From NCBI RefSeq assembly GCF_002917095.1, contig NZ_PQGA01000007.1, forward strand, positions 1-64,000: a stretch of DNA of 64,000 bases, in the 5' to 3' direction. Within the stretch, counting starts at the first letter, position 1, and each line of letters opens with the position of its first letter. The stretch comes from Paraburkholderia eburnea (GTDB lineage: Bacteria > Pseudomonadota > Gammaproteobacteria > Burkholderiales > Burkholderiaceae). A program made the translations under genes and the position numbers. Positions 54,631 through 63,159 of the stretch are shown here, piece by piece. The notes below the pieces were generated by a model, which saw only the letters and a list, made by a program, of their open reading frames with translations, had not been told where the DNA came from and did not search any database.

Positions 54631-57222
54631 TCAGTTGCCCTGCGGCGGCGTGTACTGGGCCGGCGCACCGCCGCTCGAATCGGCGTCGTCGGGTGTCGGC
54701 GTCGGCGCCAGCGACGGCTCCTGTGACGGATACGGCGGCTGTTGCGACGACGGCTGCGCGGGCGCACCCTGTTGCGAGGCGCCCGACGGCCCGAGGATCG
54801 GCGGCATGTTCGACCCAGGCGGCGTGACGCCGTTGAGGATCGCCGACGCCGCAGCCGCCTCCGATGCCGCCGCGGGAGCCGTCGCTGGCGCAGCCGCCGC
54901 CGACGCCGACGCCGCCTGCACGCCGCTCGACGGTGGCACTTCAGCCGGTTCCGGCGCAGGCGCGCGCTTGATCGGCGTGGACGGGCGCGGCGCTTCGGCC
55001 TGCTTCGACGCGAACAGCGAATCCATCCATGTCTTCAGCCGGTCGCGGAACTGCTCGAAGGCGCCCGGCGTGACTTCGGTATCGAAGCGCGCGCGCGGAT
55101 CGACGATGCGCGTGCGCAGCGCACGCTGGAAGAAGTCGCCGACGATCGGCAGTGCGCTGCGCGCACCCTGCCCCCAGTAATCGCTATTGAGCGTGACGCG
55201 GCCATCGTCGAAGCCCACCCACGCGCCCGCCACCAGTTGCGGGTCCATCAGGATGAACCAGCCGTCGGCGTTGTCCTGGGTCGTGCCGGTCTTGCCCGCC
55301 ACATCGGCGCGAATGCCAAAGCGCGTGCGGATGCTCGAACCCGTTCCGCGATTCACGACGTCGCGCATCGTATCGAGCAGTGTGCGATCGACGTCAGCCG
55401 ACAGCGCGCGCTCGGGCGAGGCGCTGCCGAATTCCGCGAGCACGTCGCCCTTGCTGTCCTCGATGCGCGTGACCATGCGCGGCTCCAGATAGACGCCGTC
55501 GTTGGCGATGGTGCTGTACGCGGAAACCATCTCCTTGAGCGTGACCGGACTCGTGCCGAGCGCGAGCGACGGCACCGCGTTGAGCTGGCTGTCGCGCACG
55601 CCCATCGCGCGCGCGAGACGCGCGACCTTGTCCGGGCCAACGGCCTGCATCACCTGCGCGGTGATGCGGTTGCGCGAGAACGCGAGTGCGTCGCGCAGCG
55701 TCATCGGCTTGTTGCTGGGCGGCACATCATCGTTGGGACGCCAGATTTCGCCGCCTTCGAGTGGCATTTCCACGGCCTGGTCGATGATCGTATCGGACGG
55801 CTTCGCGCCGTTGGCGAACGCCGCGCCATACACAAAGGCCTTGAACGTCGAGCCCGGCTGACGGCGCGCCTGCTGCACGTGATCGAACGGCTCGTCCTGG
55901 AAGTCGCGGCTGCCCACCCAGGCCTTGATCTGGCCGTCACGCGGATCGATCGCGATGAAACCCGCCTGCACATCGGTTTTTGCCTTGCACAGCCCGCGCA
56001 TGAAATCGCGGTCGGCGGCGAGCTTTTTGAGCGCGTCCGCGTCGCTCGCGCCCGCGTCGTGCGCGGCCTTGTAATCGGGCGTCTCGCGCATGAAGCTCTT
56101 GAACAGATCGTTATCCGCCGAGCAGCCGTTGCGCCCGCTCCACGCACCGTTCGCGATGCCCTGCAGTTGATTGGCGTGCTGCTTGAGCGCAGCCGTGGCC
56201 ATCGCCTGCAGACGCGAATCGATGGTTGTGCGCACCACCAGACCATCCGAATAGATGTTGTAGTCGTTGCGGTCGGCCCACGCGATCAGCCATTTGCGCA
56301 ACTGCTGGGCGAAATGCGGCGCGGGGCCGGGCGGCTCGGTCTGACGCTCGAAGTCCAGACGCAGCGGCTTCTTCGCCAGCGTTGCGTACTGCGCCGGCGT
56401 GAGCTTGCCGTACTTCACCATCTGCGAAAGCACGGTATTGCGCCGCGCGAGCGCGCGCTCGGGATTAATCACCGGGTTGTAGTAGGCGTTGCCCTTGAGC
56501 ATACCGGTGAGCGTCGCGGCCTGCAGCACCGTGAGCTGATCCGCCGACACGCCGAAGTAGGTGCGCGCCGCCATCTCGATGCCGAACGCGTTGTAGAGGA
56601 ACGGCACCGTGTTCAGATAGGTTTCGAGAATCTGCGGCTTGCTGTACACGGCCTCGATCTTGAAGGCGGTGATCGCCTCCTTGATCTTGCGCGTGAGCGT
56701 GGGCGCGCGGCCGATCTCGTCGGGATACAGATTGCGCGCGAGCTGCTGCGTGATGGTCGAACCGCCCTGGCGATCGCCCGAGAACGTATGCAGCGCCGCG
56801 CCCGCCGTGCGCTTGAAGTCGATGCCGTGATGCTCGTAGAAGCGGTGATCCTCGGTCGAGATCAGCGCATCGACCATGTGCGGCGAGATCTGGGCGAGCG
56901 GCACCCATTCGCGGTTCGAGGGCTTGAATTCGGCAAGCACCTTGCCGTCCGCCGAAAGAATCTGCGCGGGTTGATCGACGCGCGCCTTGCGGATGTCGCC
57001 GATGCTGGGCGTAAACGGAATCAGCACCAGCACGTAAAGGACGATGGCCGCGGGCACCGCCGCGACGGCGGTCAGCACGCCGCGCCGGGTCGGATGGCGC
57101 AGATGATGGAGGCCCTGCGCGAGCCGCGGGCGCACGAGCGCGCAGACTCGCGACAACAGGGGCTTCAGGCGGGAGGACCACTTCGCGGCTTGGGCGCGGA
57201 TGAACGACACGGAACGCTTCAC
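54631..57222 (-). CDS. mrcA: Bifunctional penicillin-binding protein 1A
   Basis: This 863-residue class A PBP has an N-terminal membrane segment (about 49-70), a GT51 glycosyltransferase domain (Glu124 in TEDHRFYEHHG; GGSTITQQLARNLY) and a transpeptidase domain. The transpeptidase carries SxxK in QPGSTFKAF (near residue 455), SRNR and KTG in AGKTGTTQD. The last 130 residues are a disordered Ala/Pro/Ser/Gln tail. The enzyme builds and cross-links peptidoglycan. The name mrcA is by architecture; orthology to a particular Burkholderia copy is not tested. A small membrane-protein gene is transcribed just before it. Confidence 0.92.
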   Translation of the reverse strand: MKRSVSFIRAQAAKWSSRLKPLLSRVCALVRPRLAQGLHHLRHPTRRGVLTAVAAVPAAIVLYVLVLIPFTPSIGDIRKARVDQPAQILSADGKVLAEFKPSNREWVPLAQISPHMVDALISTEDHRFYEHHGIDFKRTAGAALHTFSGDRQGGSTITQQLARNLYPDEIGRAPTLTRKIKEAITAFKIEAVYSKPQILETYLNTVPFLYNAFGIEMAARTYFGVSADQLTVLQAATLTGMLKGNAYYNPVINPERALARRNTVLSQMVKYGKLTPAQYATLAKKPLRLDFERQTEPPGPAPHFAQQLRKWLIAWADRNDYNIYSDGLVVRTTIDSRLQAMATAALKQHANQLQGIANGAWSGRNGCSADNDLFKSFMRETPDYKAAHDAGASDADALKKLAADRDFMRGLCKAKTDVQAGFIAIDPRDGQIKAWVGSRDFQDEPFDHVQQARRQPGSTFKAFVYGAAFANGAKPSDTIIDQAVEMPLEGGEIWRPNDDVPPSNKPMTLRDALAFSRNRITAQVMQAVGPDKVARLARAMGVRDSQLNAVPSLALGTSPVTLKEMVSAYSTIANDGVYLEPRMVTRIEDSKGDVLAEFGSASPERALSADVDRTLLDTMRDVVNRGTGSSIRTRFGIRADVAGKTGTTQDNADGWFILMDPQLVAGAWVGFDDGRVTLNSDYWGQGARSALPIVGDFFQRALRTRIVDPRARFDTEVTPGAFEQFRDRLKTWMDSLFASKQAEAPRPSTPIKRAPAPEPAEVPPSSGVQAASASAAAAPATAPAAASEAAAASAILNGVTPPGSNMPPILGPSGASQQGAPAQPSSQQPPYPSQEPSLAPTPTPDDADSSGGAPAQYTPPQGN

Positions 57223-57297
57223 GCGGGCAACAGGATGGCTGGCAAAGCGTGCATCGTACCAAAACTACGCGGGCCGACTTTCCGGGCGCCGACGCCG

Positions 57298-57594
57298 CTA
57301 AAGAATCAGCGATAGCGCAATCGACAACCACACTGCGCTCGCGCCCGCGACAAACGCGCGGCGCGCGAGCAGGAAACGCCGCTCGTCGCCAGGCGGCGCG
57401 GGCGAGGTGGCCAGCCAGGGCACGCTGCCCAGGCACGCGAAGCCCGCCAGCGCCAGCACCACGATCACGCGGTCGCCGACGCGCCACGGCGCCGGCTCGT
57501 GCAGGCCCCAGTAGCCGAGAAAGATCATGCCGATCGAAAACATCGTCGAGGCGGCTGAGCTGAGCGCCACGACCGAGCCGGTCGGAGATTGCAT
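57298..57594 (-). CDS. Small membrane protein
   Basis: This 98-residue protein has three probable membrane segments (MFSIGMIFLGYWGLH, VIVVLALAGFACLGSV and FVAGASAVWLSIALSLIL). The ATG at 57594 has a strong ribosome site (GGGGGAG). It stands on the same strand as PBP1A, 75 bases before that gene, so the two may be co-transcribed. The family is not recognised. Confidence 0.7.
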   Translation of the reverse strand: MQSPTGSVVALSSAASTMFSIGMIFLGYWGLHEPAPWRVGDRVIVVLALAGFACLGSVPWLATSPAPPGDERRFLLARRAFVAGASAVWLSIALSLIL

Positions 57595-57687
57595 GGACTG
57601 TCTCCCCCGCGCGACGCGCGATGTGGGGACATTATCGGCGCGTGCGGCATGGGGGGCAACGCAAGGGCCACCCCGGGCCACCCCGGT

Positions 57688-58302
57688 TCAGGCGCTGGGG
57701 CGCACCATCTGGAACATCTCGCCGATCTGCGCGTAGTCGGCACGATAACCGGCGCGCATGATGGGCTGCGCGGCGTGGGTATCGAAGAGGCCGTCCTTCA
57801 GATATTCCTGGCGGATATGCACGCCGACCACCTGGCCAAGCGCAAGCCAGTTGTCCATGGGCGTGCCGTCGAGCGCGTTCAGGCGCACGATCTGCAACAG
57901 CTTGCATTCGAGGGCGGCGGGCGCTTCGGCGACGTGCGGGACCGCGACGTTGCGGCCCGGCGCGGGCGTGAGACCGGCGAGCGCGAATTCATCGACATCG
58001 GCGGCGACCGGCGCGGAGCTGCGGTTCATCTGCTCGGCGAGCGGGCGCGAGGCGAGATTCCAGACGAACTCGCCGGTGGCTTCGATATTGCTGATGCTGT
58101 CCTTGCGGCCTTCGCTGCAAAAGCCGATCACGGCGGGAAACGTGGCGAAGGCGCCGAAGAAGCTGTACGGCGCGAGGTTGAGCACGCCGTCCTGCGAACG
58201 GCTGGAGATCCAGCCGATCAGGCGCGGCGCGACGATGGCCTTGAAGGGATCGTGGCGCAGGCCGTGGCCGGCGGCGGGGTCATAGAAGTAGGTGTCGGAC
58301 AT
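57688..58302 (-). CDS. Flavin reductase-like (FMN-binding split-barrel) protein
   Basis: The protein has 204 residues with the flavin-reductase-like fold: [14 protein letters not shown] at the flavin phosphate side, [20 protein letters not shown], and the conserved [11 protein letters not shown]. Such proteins supply reduced flavin to monooxygenases or act on their own. The partner is not visible here. Divergent from the PhnA-like gene. Start codon support is moderate. Confidence 0.88.
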   Translation of the reverse strand: MSDTYFYDPAAGHGLRHDPFKAIVAPRLIGWISSRSQDGVLNLAPYSFFGAFATFPAVIGFCSEGRKDSISNIEATGEFVWNLASRPLAEQMNRSSAPVAADVDEFALAGLTPAPGRNVAVPHVAEAPAALECKLLQIVRLNALDGTPMDNWLALGQVVGVHIRQEYLKDGLFDTHAAQPIMRAGYRADYAQIGEMFQMVRPSA

Positions 58303-58490
58303 GTCGGCTATGCGGATTTGTCGCTGATTTTATGCGGATTGATTGCAGATTGATTGCGGCTCACACTATGACATGGGGTGTGGAACTCTGCCGGAGCGCG
58401 GGTATCCCAGACGGGTCCCGTATCGCGCACGGTATACTTTCGCGTTCTTTCTTGTTCGTTTCAGCTTCAGTCAATACCAAGGATTCCCCC

Positions 58491-58832
58491 ATGAGCACCC
58501 TTCCCGCCTGCCCCAAATGCAACTCCGAGTTTACCTACGAGGATGGCAACGCCTATGTCTGTCCAGAATGCGCGCATGAATGGTCGGCTCAGGCGGCCGA
58601 GCCGGCAGAAGCCGCGGCGAAGGTTTATCGCGATTCGGCCGGGAACGTCCTGCAGGACGGCGATACGGTGACGGTCATCAAGGACCTGAAGCTCAAAGGC
58701 TCGTCCGGCGTGGTCAAGATGGGCACCAAGGTGAAAAACATCCGGCTGGTGGACAGCGACCACGATATCGACTGCAAGATCGATGGCTTTGGCGCGATGA
58801 GTTTGAAAACGGAGTTCGTCAGGAAGGTTTGA
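58491..58832 (+). CDS. PhnA/YjdM-family zinc-ribbon protein
   Basis: This 113-residue protein has an N-terminal zinc ribbon ([21 protein letters not shown], two CxxC pairs). The PhnA C-terminal SH3-like domain follows ([56 protein letters not shown]). Despite the old name it has no proven role in phosphonate breakdown. The ATG at 58491 is chosen since the family begins with it and upstream residues are unrelated. Confidence 0.93.
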   Translation: MSTLPACPKCNSEFTYEDGNAYVCPECAHEWSAQAAEPAEAAAKVYRDSAGNVLQDGDTVTVIKDLKLKGSSGVVKMGTKVKNIRLVDSDHDIDCKIDGFGAMSLKTEFVRKV

Positions 58833-58854
58833 GGGGCGTTTTTTTGGGCGGCGG

Positions 58855-58892
58855 TTATCCACAGTTTTTCTGGACAGCCTTGTGGGTAACGC
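58855..58892 (+). repeat. Dispersed 38-bp element, copy 2
   Basis: The ends GTTATCCACAG and CTTGTGGGTAAC are inverted. The left end contains the consensus DnaA box TTATCCACA (58856-58864). By eye it matches the element at 41826-41863 (minus strand) at 31 of 38 positions, centred on a T5 run and ACAGCCTTGTGG. Confidence 0.8.
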
Positions 58893-58972
58893 CGGGAAAT
58901 CTGCGCCAACTCACTGACGCGAAAGAACAAATCCTTAAGATCCGCGCGAAAGGCGCCCGACGGCGGCAAAAA

Positions 58973-59010
58973 CTTTTCCACAGAAATTGTTCACAGCCCT
59001 GTTAATAACC
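58973..59010 (+). repeat. Dispersed 38-bp element, copy 3
   Basis: It starts CTTTTCCACAG, has TTGTTCACAGCC in the middle and ends AATAACC. By eye it matches copy 1 at 29 of 38 positions. It lies 80 bases after copy 2 in the same orientation, in the gap between the PhnA-like and Nudix genes. Confidence 0.7.
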
Positions 59011-59088
59011 GCTGCACGACCCACGCAAGTCCCTGTCCGCAAAGGAAAACCGCGCCCTGCATCGGCGCGGCGCCGCTCGACATAAAAC

Positions 59089-59607
59089 TCAGCGGAAGTA
59101 AGCCTTGGTGTTCTCATGCACATCATCGCGCGCAAGCAACTCATCGGGCGCCAGCCACGCGTACTCGCTATGCTGCTCGGGCCGCCCGACACGGCGCGCA
59201 TACTCCACCGCCATGATGTGCGCCAGCACGACATAGTGCGTCGGCACGCCCACGCAGCCCGCGAAGTTATCCGGGTAATGATGCTCGTAAAGCCCGTAAA
59301 ACAATGCCTGCTTCCGCGCAATATCCGCCATGCCCAGTTCGGCCTCGACAATCCGCGTGAACGCCATATCGAGCGTCTCGCTCTTGCGAATACGCCCGCC
59401 CGGCACGAACCAGCTGCCGCGCGCGGGCCGGTTGCGACGATAGCCCACCAGCACGCGGCCCGCTTCATCGGTGACGATCAGGTCGATCGCCACCAGCGGC
59501 GTGAGCCGCACGGCGGACAAAAATTCGCCCTCGTCGAGCGCCGGCGAGCCATCGCTCCCGATCTCGGCACCGGACGCCCGCACCAGCGTGAGCGGCGCGG
59601 CGCTCAT
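59089..59607 (-). CDS. gmm: Nudix hydrolase, GDP-mannose mannosyl hydrolase type
   Basis: The protein has 172 residues. The Nudix helix here reads GGRIRKSETLDMAFTRIVE followed by ELG, the altered motif of GDP-mannose mannosyl hydrolases, which lack one of the usual glutamates and release the sugar rather than split the pyrophosphate. The N-terminal GDPMH signature (YRRNRPARGSWFVPGG) is present. It would remove GDP-mannose or GDP-glucose from the sugar-nucleotide pool. It overlaps galU by four bases, so both are tied to nucleotide-sugar metabolism and polysaccharide synthesis. Confidence 0.88.
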   Translation of the reverse strand: MSAAPLTLVRASGAEIGSDGSPALDEGEFLSAVRLTPLVAIDLIVTDEAGRVLVGYRRNRPARGSWFVPGGRIRKSETLDMAFTRIVEAELGMADIARKQALFYGLYEHHYPDNFAGCVGVPTHYVVLAHIMAVEYARRVGRPEQHSEYAWLAPDELLARDDVHENTKAYFR

Positions 59608-60509
59608 GCCACTTTCGCCCGCTGTGCGGCCGCCTCCGTCTCAAACGCCAGTTCTTCGAGGTAACGCTCGAAGCCCTCGCCCACTTCGGGATGGCGCAGC
59701 GCGAACTCGACGGTCGCCTTCAGATAGCCGATCTTGCTGCCGCAGTCGTAACGCTTGCCGCGAAAGCGATACGCCAGCACCTGTTCGCGCTCGAGCAGCG
59801 ACAGGATCCCATCGGTGAGCTGGATTTCGCCGCCCGTGCCGGGGCTCAAGCGGTGCAGGTGTTCGAAGATACCCGGCGTGAACACGTAGCGCCCCACCAC
59901 GCCCAGACGCGAGGGCGCGTCGGCCGGGTCCGGTTTTTCGACGATGCCGTTCATGCGGAAAATGCGGTCGTCCCACGCGCGACCGTCGATCACGCCATAC
60001 GAGCGGCTTTCGTGCGGCTCGATCTGGTCGACGCCCACCACCGAGCACGCGTAATGGCCGAACACGTCGAGCATCTGCGAAAGCACGGGCGGCTGACCGT
60101 CGAGCAGATCGTCGGCGAGGATCACGGCGAACGGCTCCCCATCGACGATCTTTTCCGCGCACATCACCGCATGCCCGAGGCCGAGCGCTTCGGCCTGACG
60201 CACGAACAGGCAGGTCACGTGACGCGGCTTGATGCTCTGCACGACGCGCAGCAGTTCGGTTTTGCCGCGGCTCATGAGTTCGGCTTCGATTTCGTAGGAC
60301 TTGTCGAAATGGTCTTCGATGGCGCGCTTGCTGCGCCCCGTCACGAAGATCATTTCCGTCACGCCCGCCGCCGCGGCTTCTTCCACGGCGTACTGGATCA
60401 AGGGCTTGTCCACGATCGGCAGCATTTCCTTCGGACTGGCCTTGGTGGCCGGAAGAAAGCGCGTACCTAGACCCGCGACCGGAAAAACCGCCTTGCGTAT
60501 TGTGCGCAT
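59604..60509 (-). CDS. galU: UTP--glucose-1-phosphate uridylyltransferase
   Basis: This 301-residue enzyme makes UDP-glucose from UTP and glucose-1-phosphate. Marks are VFPVAGLGTRFLPATKASPKEMLPIVDKP (nucleotide loop and base contacts), ILADDL and VVGRYVFTP. UDP-glucose feeds exopolysaccharide, LPS core and trehalose synthesis. It is also a possible precursor pool for GT41 enzymes such as the one at 50.2 kb, if that enzyme uses UDP-glucose. The ATG at 60509 gives the family N-terminus; a much longer open frame upstream is antisense to the acyltransferase and is not real. Confidence 0.95.
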   Translation of the reverse strand: MRTIRKAVFPVAGLGTRFLPATKASPKEMLPIVDKPLIQYAVEEAAAAGVTEMIFVTGRSKRAIEDHFDKSYEIEAELMSRGKTELLRVVQSIKPRHVTCLFVRQAEALGLGHAVMCAEKIVDGEPFAVILADDLLDGQPPVLSQMLDVFGHYACSVVGVDQIEPHESRSYGVIDGRAWDDRIFRMNGIVEKPDPADAPSRLGVVGRYVFTPGIFEHLHRLSPGTGGEIQLTDGILSLLEREQVLAYRFRGKRYDCGSKIGYLKATVEFALRHPEVGEGFERYLEELAFETEAAAQRAKVA

Positions 60510-60707
60510 CGTTATTTCCTCGACGTAGTGGCGGGTGTCCCGTGGTTGCGGGTCGTGCCCCGTGATTCGAGCGTATGGGCACGCGCGCGGGCGCGCACGC
60601 CAATGCCTCGCCAGTGACGGCCACTGCATCGAAATCCCGCTTCGATTCATTCGCCAACGTGCGTCAGCGCACGCGCGCGCCACAACCCGCGCACCCATCC
60701 GGTGTTG

Positions 60708-62018
60708 ATGTCGCACAACGCAGAGACCCTGGCGTACAACGGCGCATTGGCGCCTGTAGCATCGTTCGAACCATTCAGCCTTCGCGGACGGCCGCTTGCG
60801 TTCGCCTCGACATTCGCCACGATGAAGCCAGGGCTTAGCACTTTCCTCGATTTGTCGCGCTGGTTCGCCGCGTTGCTCGTGGTCGTCAATCACGCTCGCG
60901 CGCTCGTGCTCGCGGATTTCCCGGCATCGGCATCGGCGTCGTCCGGCGGAATGCCGATGCGCGCGCTGTACTGCTTTACGGGCCTCGGCCACGAAGCCGT
61001 AGTGATCTTCTTCGTCATCAGCGGCTTTCTCGTGGGCGGGTCCACGCTGCAACGCTGGCAGCAGCGCGGCCCCGATCTGCGCACCTATGCGTCCGCGCGC
61101 GCGAGCCGCATCTATACGACACTGGTGCCCGCGCTGATCGTCGGCATTGCGCTCGATAGCGCGGGCCTGCGCTGGTTCAACGCGAGCGGCATCTATACGA
61201 CGATGCCCGAGCCGCCCATCGCGACGATCACTTATGTGATCGCCTCCGCGATGAATCTGCCTGCTTTCCTCGGCAATCTCTTCATGATGCAGGGCGTGCT
61301 GACGCAGACACTCGGCAGCAATGGCCCGCTCTGGAGTCTCGCCTGCGAATGGTGGTACTACTGCGTATTCGCGCTCGGCGCGTATGCGCTCACGAGCGCG
61401 AAAGGCCACCGTCTGGGATGGGCCACGGCGGCTTGCGCGCTGGCCGTGCTGCTGCCGTTCTCCGTCATGCTGTGGGGCGTCGTGTGGTTGATCGGAGTCC
61501 TGACGTTTCGATGGGTGCGTTCCGGCGCCTGGCGGCCTCACCCGCTCGTGGGCTTCGCGTTGTTCGCGCTCGCGCTGGCCGCCTCGCGCCTCACGCACGG
61601 CATGAGCGCCATCGAATCCCATCTGTTCGCCGCTTTCGCACGCGATTTCGTGCTTGGACTCGCCTACGCGACGGCGCTCGCGAGCGCGAGCCGTCTCGCG
61701 CACGGTCTGCCCTTTGCGGCGTGGCACCGGCAACTCGCCGAATTTTCGTACACCACCTATCTGTTCCATTTCCCGGCGCTGCTGCTGATTTGCGCAGCAG
61801 CGGCGCAAAGCTTCGGCCTGCATTTCGCGCAGCGGCCCGATGCGCGCGGTGTCGCCTTGTTGTTGGCGGCCATTGCGCTCGTCTATGCCTACTGCTACGC
61901 CGCGTCGCTGCTCACCGAGCGGTACACGCCGCGCGTGCGTCAAGCACTCGATGCGCTGTTGCGCACGCGCCCTGCCTTGCAGGTCGAGACATCGCGTTCC
62001 CCTGCATCCGAAGCCTGA
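60708..62018 (+). CDS. Acyltransferase-3 family membrane protein (first copy)
   Basis: This inner-membrane protein of about 436 residues has ten or so membrane helices. The conserved catalytic histidine is in VVVNHARAL and the arginine-containing loop in ARASRIYTTLVPAL. GLGHEAVVIFFVISGFLVGG is the family signature. Such enzymes O-acetylate sugars of LPS, capsule or exopolysaccharide. The ATG at 60708 gives an N-terminal extension of 38 residues; an ATG at 60822 starts directly at the first helix and may be the true start. Neither has a strong ribosome site. A second acyltransferase follows 40 bases later. Confidence 0.85.
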   Translation: MSHNAETLAYNGALAPVASFEPFSLRGRPLAFASTFATMKPGLSTFLDLSRWFAALLVVVNHARALVLADFPASASASSGGMPMRALYCFTGLGHEAVVIFFVISGFLVGGSTLQRWQQRGPDLRTYASARASRIYTTLVPALIVGIALDSAGLRWFNASGIYTTMPEPPIATITYVIASAMNLPAFLGNLFMMQGVLTQTLGSNGPLWSLACEWWYYCVFALGAYALTSAKGHRLGWATAACALAVLLPFSVMLWGVVWLIGVLTFRWVRSGAWRPHPLVGFALFALALAASRLTHGMSAIESHLFAAFARDFVLGLAYATALASASRLAHGLPFAAWHRQLAEFSYTTYLFHFPALLLICAAAAQSFGLHFAQRPDARGVALLLAAIALVYAYCYAASLLTERYTPRVRQALDALLRTRPALQVETSRSPASEA

Positions 62019-62058
62019 AACGGCGGGTGGCCGGCGGAGCGCTCCAGGAGGGAAGAAT

Positions 62059-63114
62059 ATGTCGCCAGGCGCTTTGCGGTTTTTGCTCGCGACGCTCGTC
62101 GTGCTGTTTCACTACACCAGCTTCGGCATCGGCCACATGCCGGTTTATCTGTTCTTTGCGCTAAGCGGCTATTGGGTCTTCACGATGTGGCAGAACAAGT
62201 ATTCAGCCACCCGAGAGCCTTATGCGACCTTCATCGCTTCACGCGCGTGGCGGCTCGCGCCTGTCTTTCTCCTTTGCAGTTTCGCCGCGCTCGCGGTGTC
62301 GTTTGGACTGCCGATTATCATTGCTCCCGCCACGCCGTTCACGCCGCCCGAATCCCTCGCTCTAGTATCGAGCCTCGTGATTCTCGGCTACAACACGGCG
62401 GGCGGTGCGCCACTCGTGCCGGCCTGGTCGCTCGATATCGAATTGCAGTTCTATCTGGTCGCGCCATTCGTGATCGCGCTGCTGCAACGGCGCGCGCTGC
62501 TTGCCGTCGTACTGTGCGCGGGTGTGAGCTTGGCGTCGTTCGCGCTCTTCTACGATCGTGCCTTTACGTCCTACCTGCCGTGGTTCCTCGCGGGCATGTT
62601 GGCCGCGCGCTATCCCGCGTTGCTGCCGCGCCGCCGCATCGCGCTCGCTTCGGGTGCGCTGACGGTTGCCGTGATCTTGCTGTTCGCCTGTGTGCCTGCG
62701 TTGCGCCCCGTTCTGTTTGGTGGCGCGCATCGCGGCGCGCTGTATCTCACGTGGAATCCGCTGTTTAATGCAGCGCTCGCGGCGGTGGCGCTGCCTTTCG
62801 CACTGGGCACGCTCGGTGTGCGCAGCGGCAAGTTCGATCGCCTGCTATCCGACGCTTCGTACTCGCTCTATCTCGTGCACTGGCTGCCGCTGCTCTACGT
62901 CACGCATTACGTTCCGCAGATCGCGGCGCTGCCGCACCTTTCGCGCGCGATTGCGACCCTGCCGCTCGTGCTGCTTTCCTATGCGGCGGCGTTTGCCATC
63001 ACGATTTATGTGGATCGGCCTTGCAGCCGCGCACGCGAGCGCTTCGTGAAGGCTCGGCGCGCAACGCGCGAGCAGCCTGCCGCTACGACGCTCGCGCCTC
63101 GCAGCGCGCGTTGA
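62059..63114 (+). CDS. Acyltransferase-3 family membrane protein (second copy)
   Basis: This 351-residue multi-helix protein has the catalytic histidine in LVVLFHYTSF, MPVYLFFALSGYWVF, the arginine in FIASRAWRLAPVF and a conserved PAWSLDIELQFYLVAPF. AGGAGGG lies eight bases before the ATG, a strong start. It differs clearly from the first copy, so the pair probably acts on different sugars or positions rather than being a recent duplication. It is probably co-transcribed with the first copy. Confidence 0.88.
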   Translation: MSPGALRFLLATLVVLFHYTSFGIGHMPVYLFFALSGYWVFTMWQNKYSATREPYATFIASRAWRLAPVFLLCSFAALAVSFGLPIIIAPATPFTPPESLALVSSLVILGYNTAGGAPLVPAWSLDIELQFYLVAPFVIALLQRRALLAVVLCAGVSLASFALFYDRAFTSYLPWFLAGMLAARYPALLPRRRIALASGALTVAVILLFACVPALRPVLFGGAHRGALYLTWNPLFNAALAAVALPFALGTLGVRSGKFDRLLSDASYSLYLVHWLPLLYVTHYVPQIAALPHLSRAIATLPLVLLSYAAAFAITIYVDRPCSRARERFVKARRATREQPAATTLAPRSAR

Positions 63115-63159
63115 GTGCTCGATCAACTTGTGCGTCAGGCGGATGTGCAGATCTCCGCG

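Noticed and set aside
58856..58982. Cluster of DnaA-box-like sequences as a replication origin
   Set aside because: No dnaA, repA, parA or AT-rich unwinding region nearby; the boxes are ends of a dispersed element.
60510..61943. Upstream extension of galU by almost 480 codons
   Set aside because: The extension is antisense to the acyltransferase gene and unrelated to the family; the standard GalU start at 60509 is clear.
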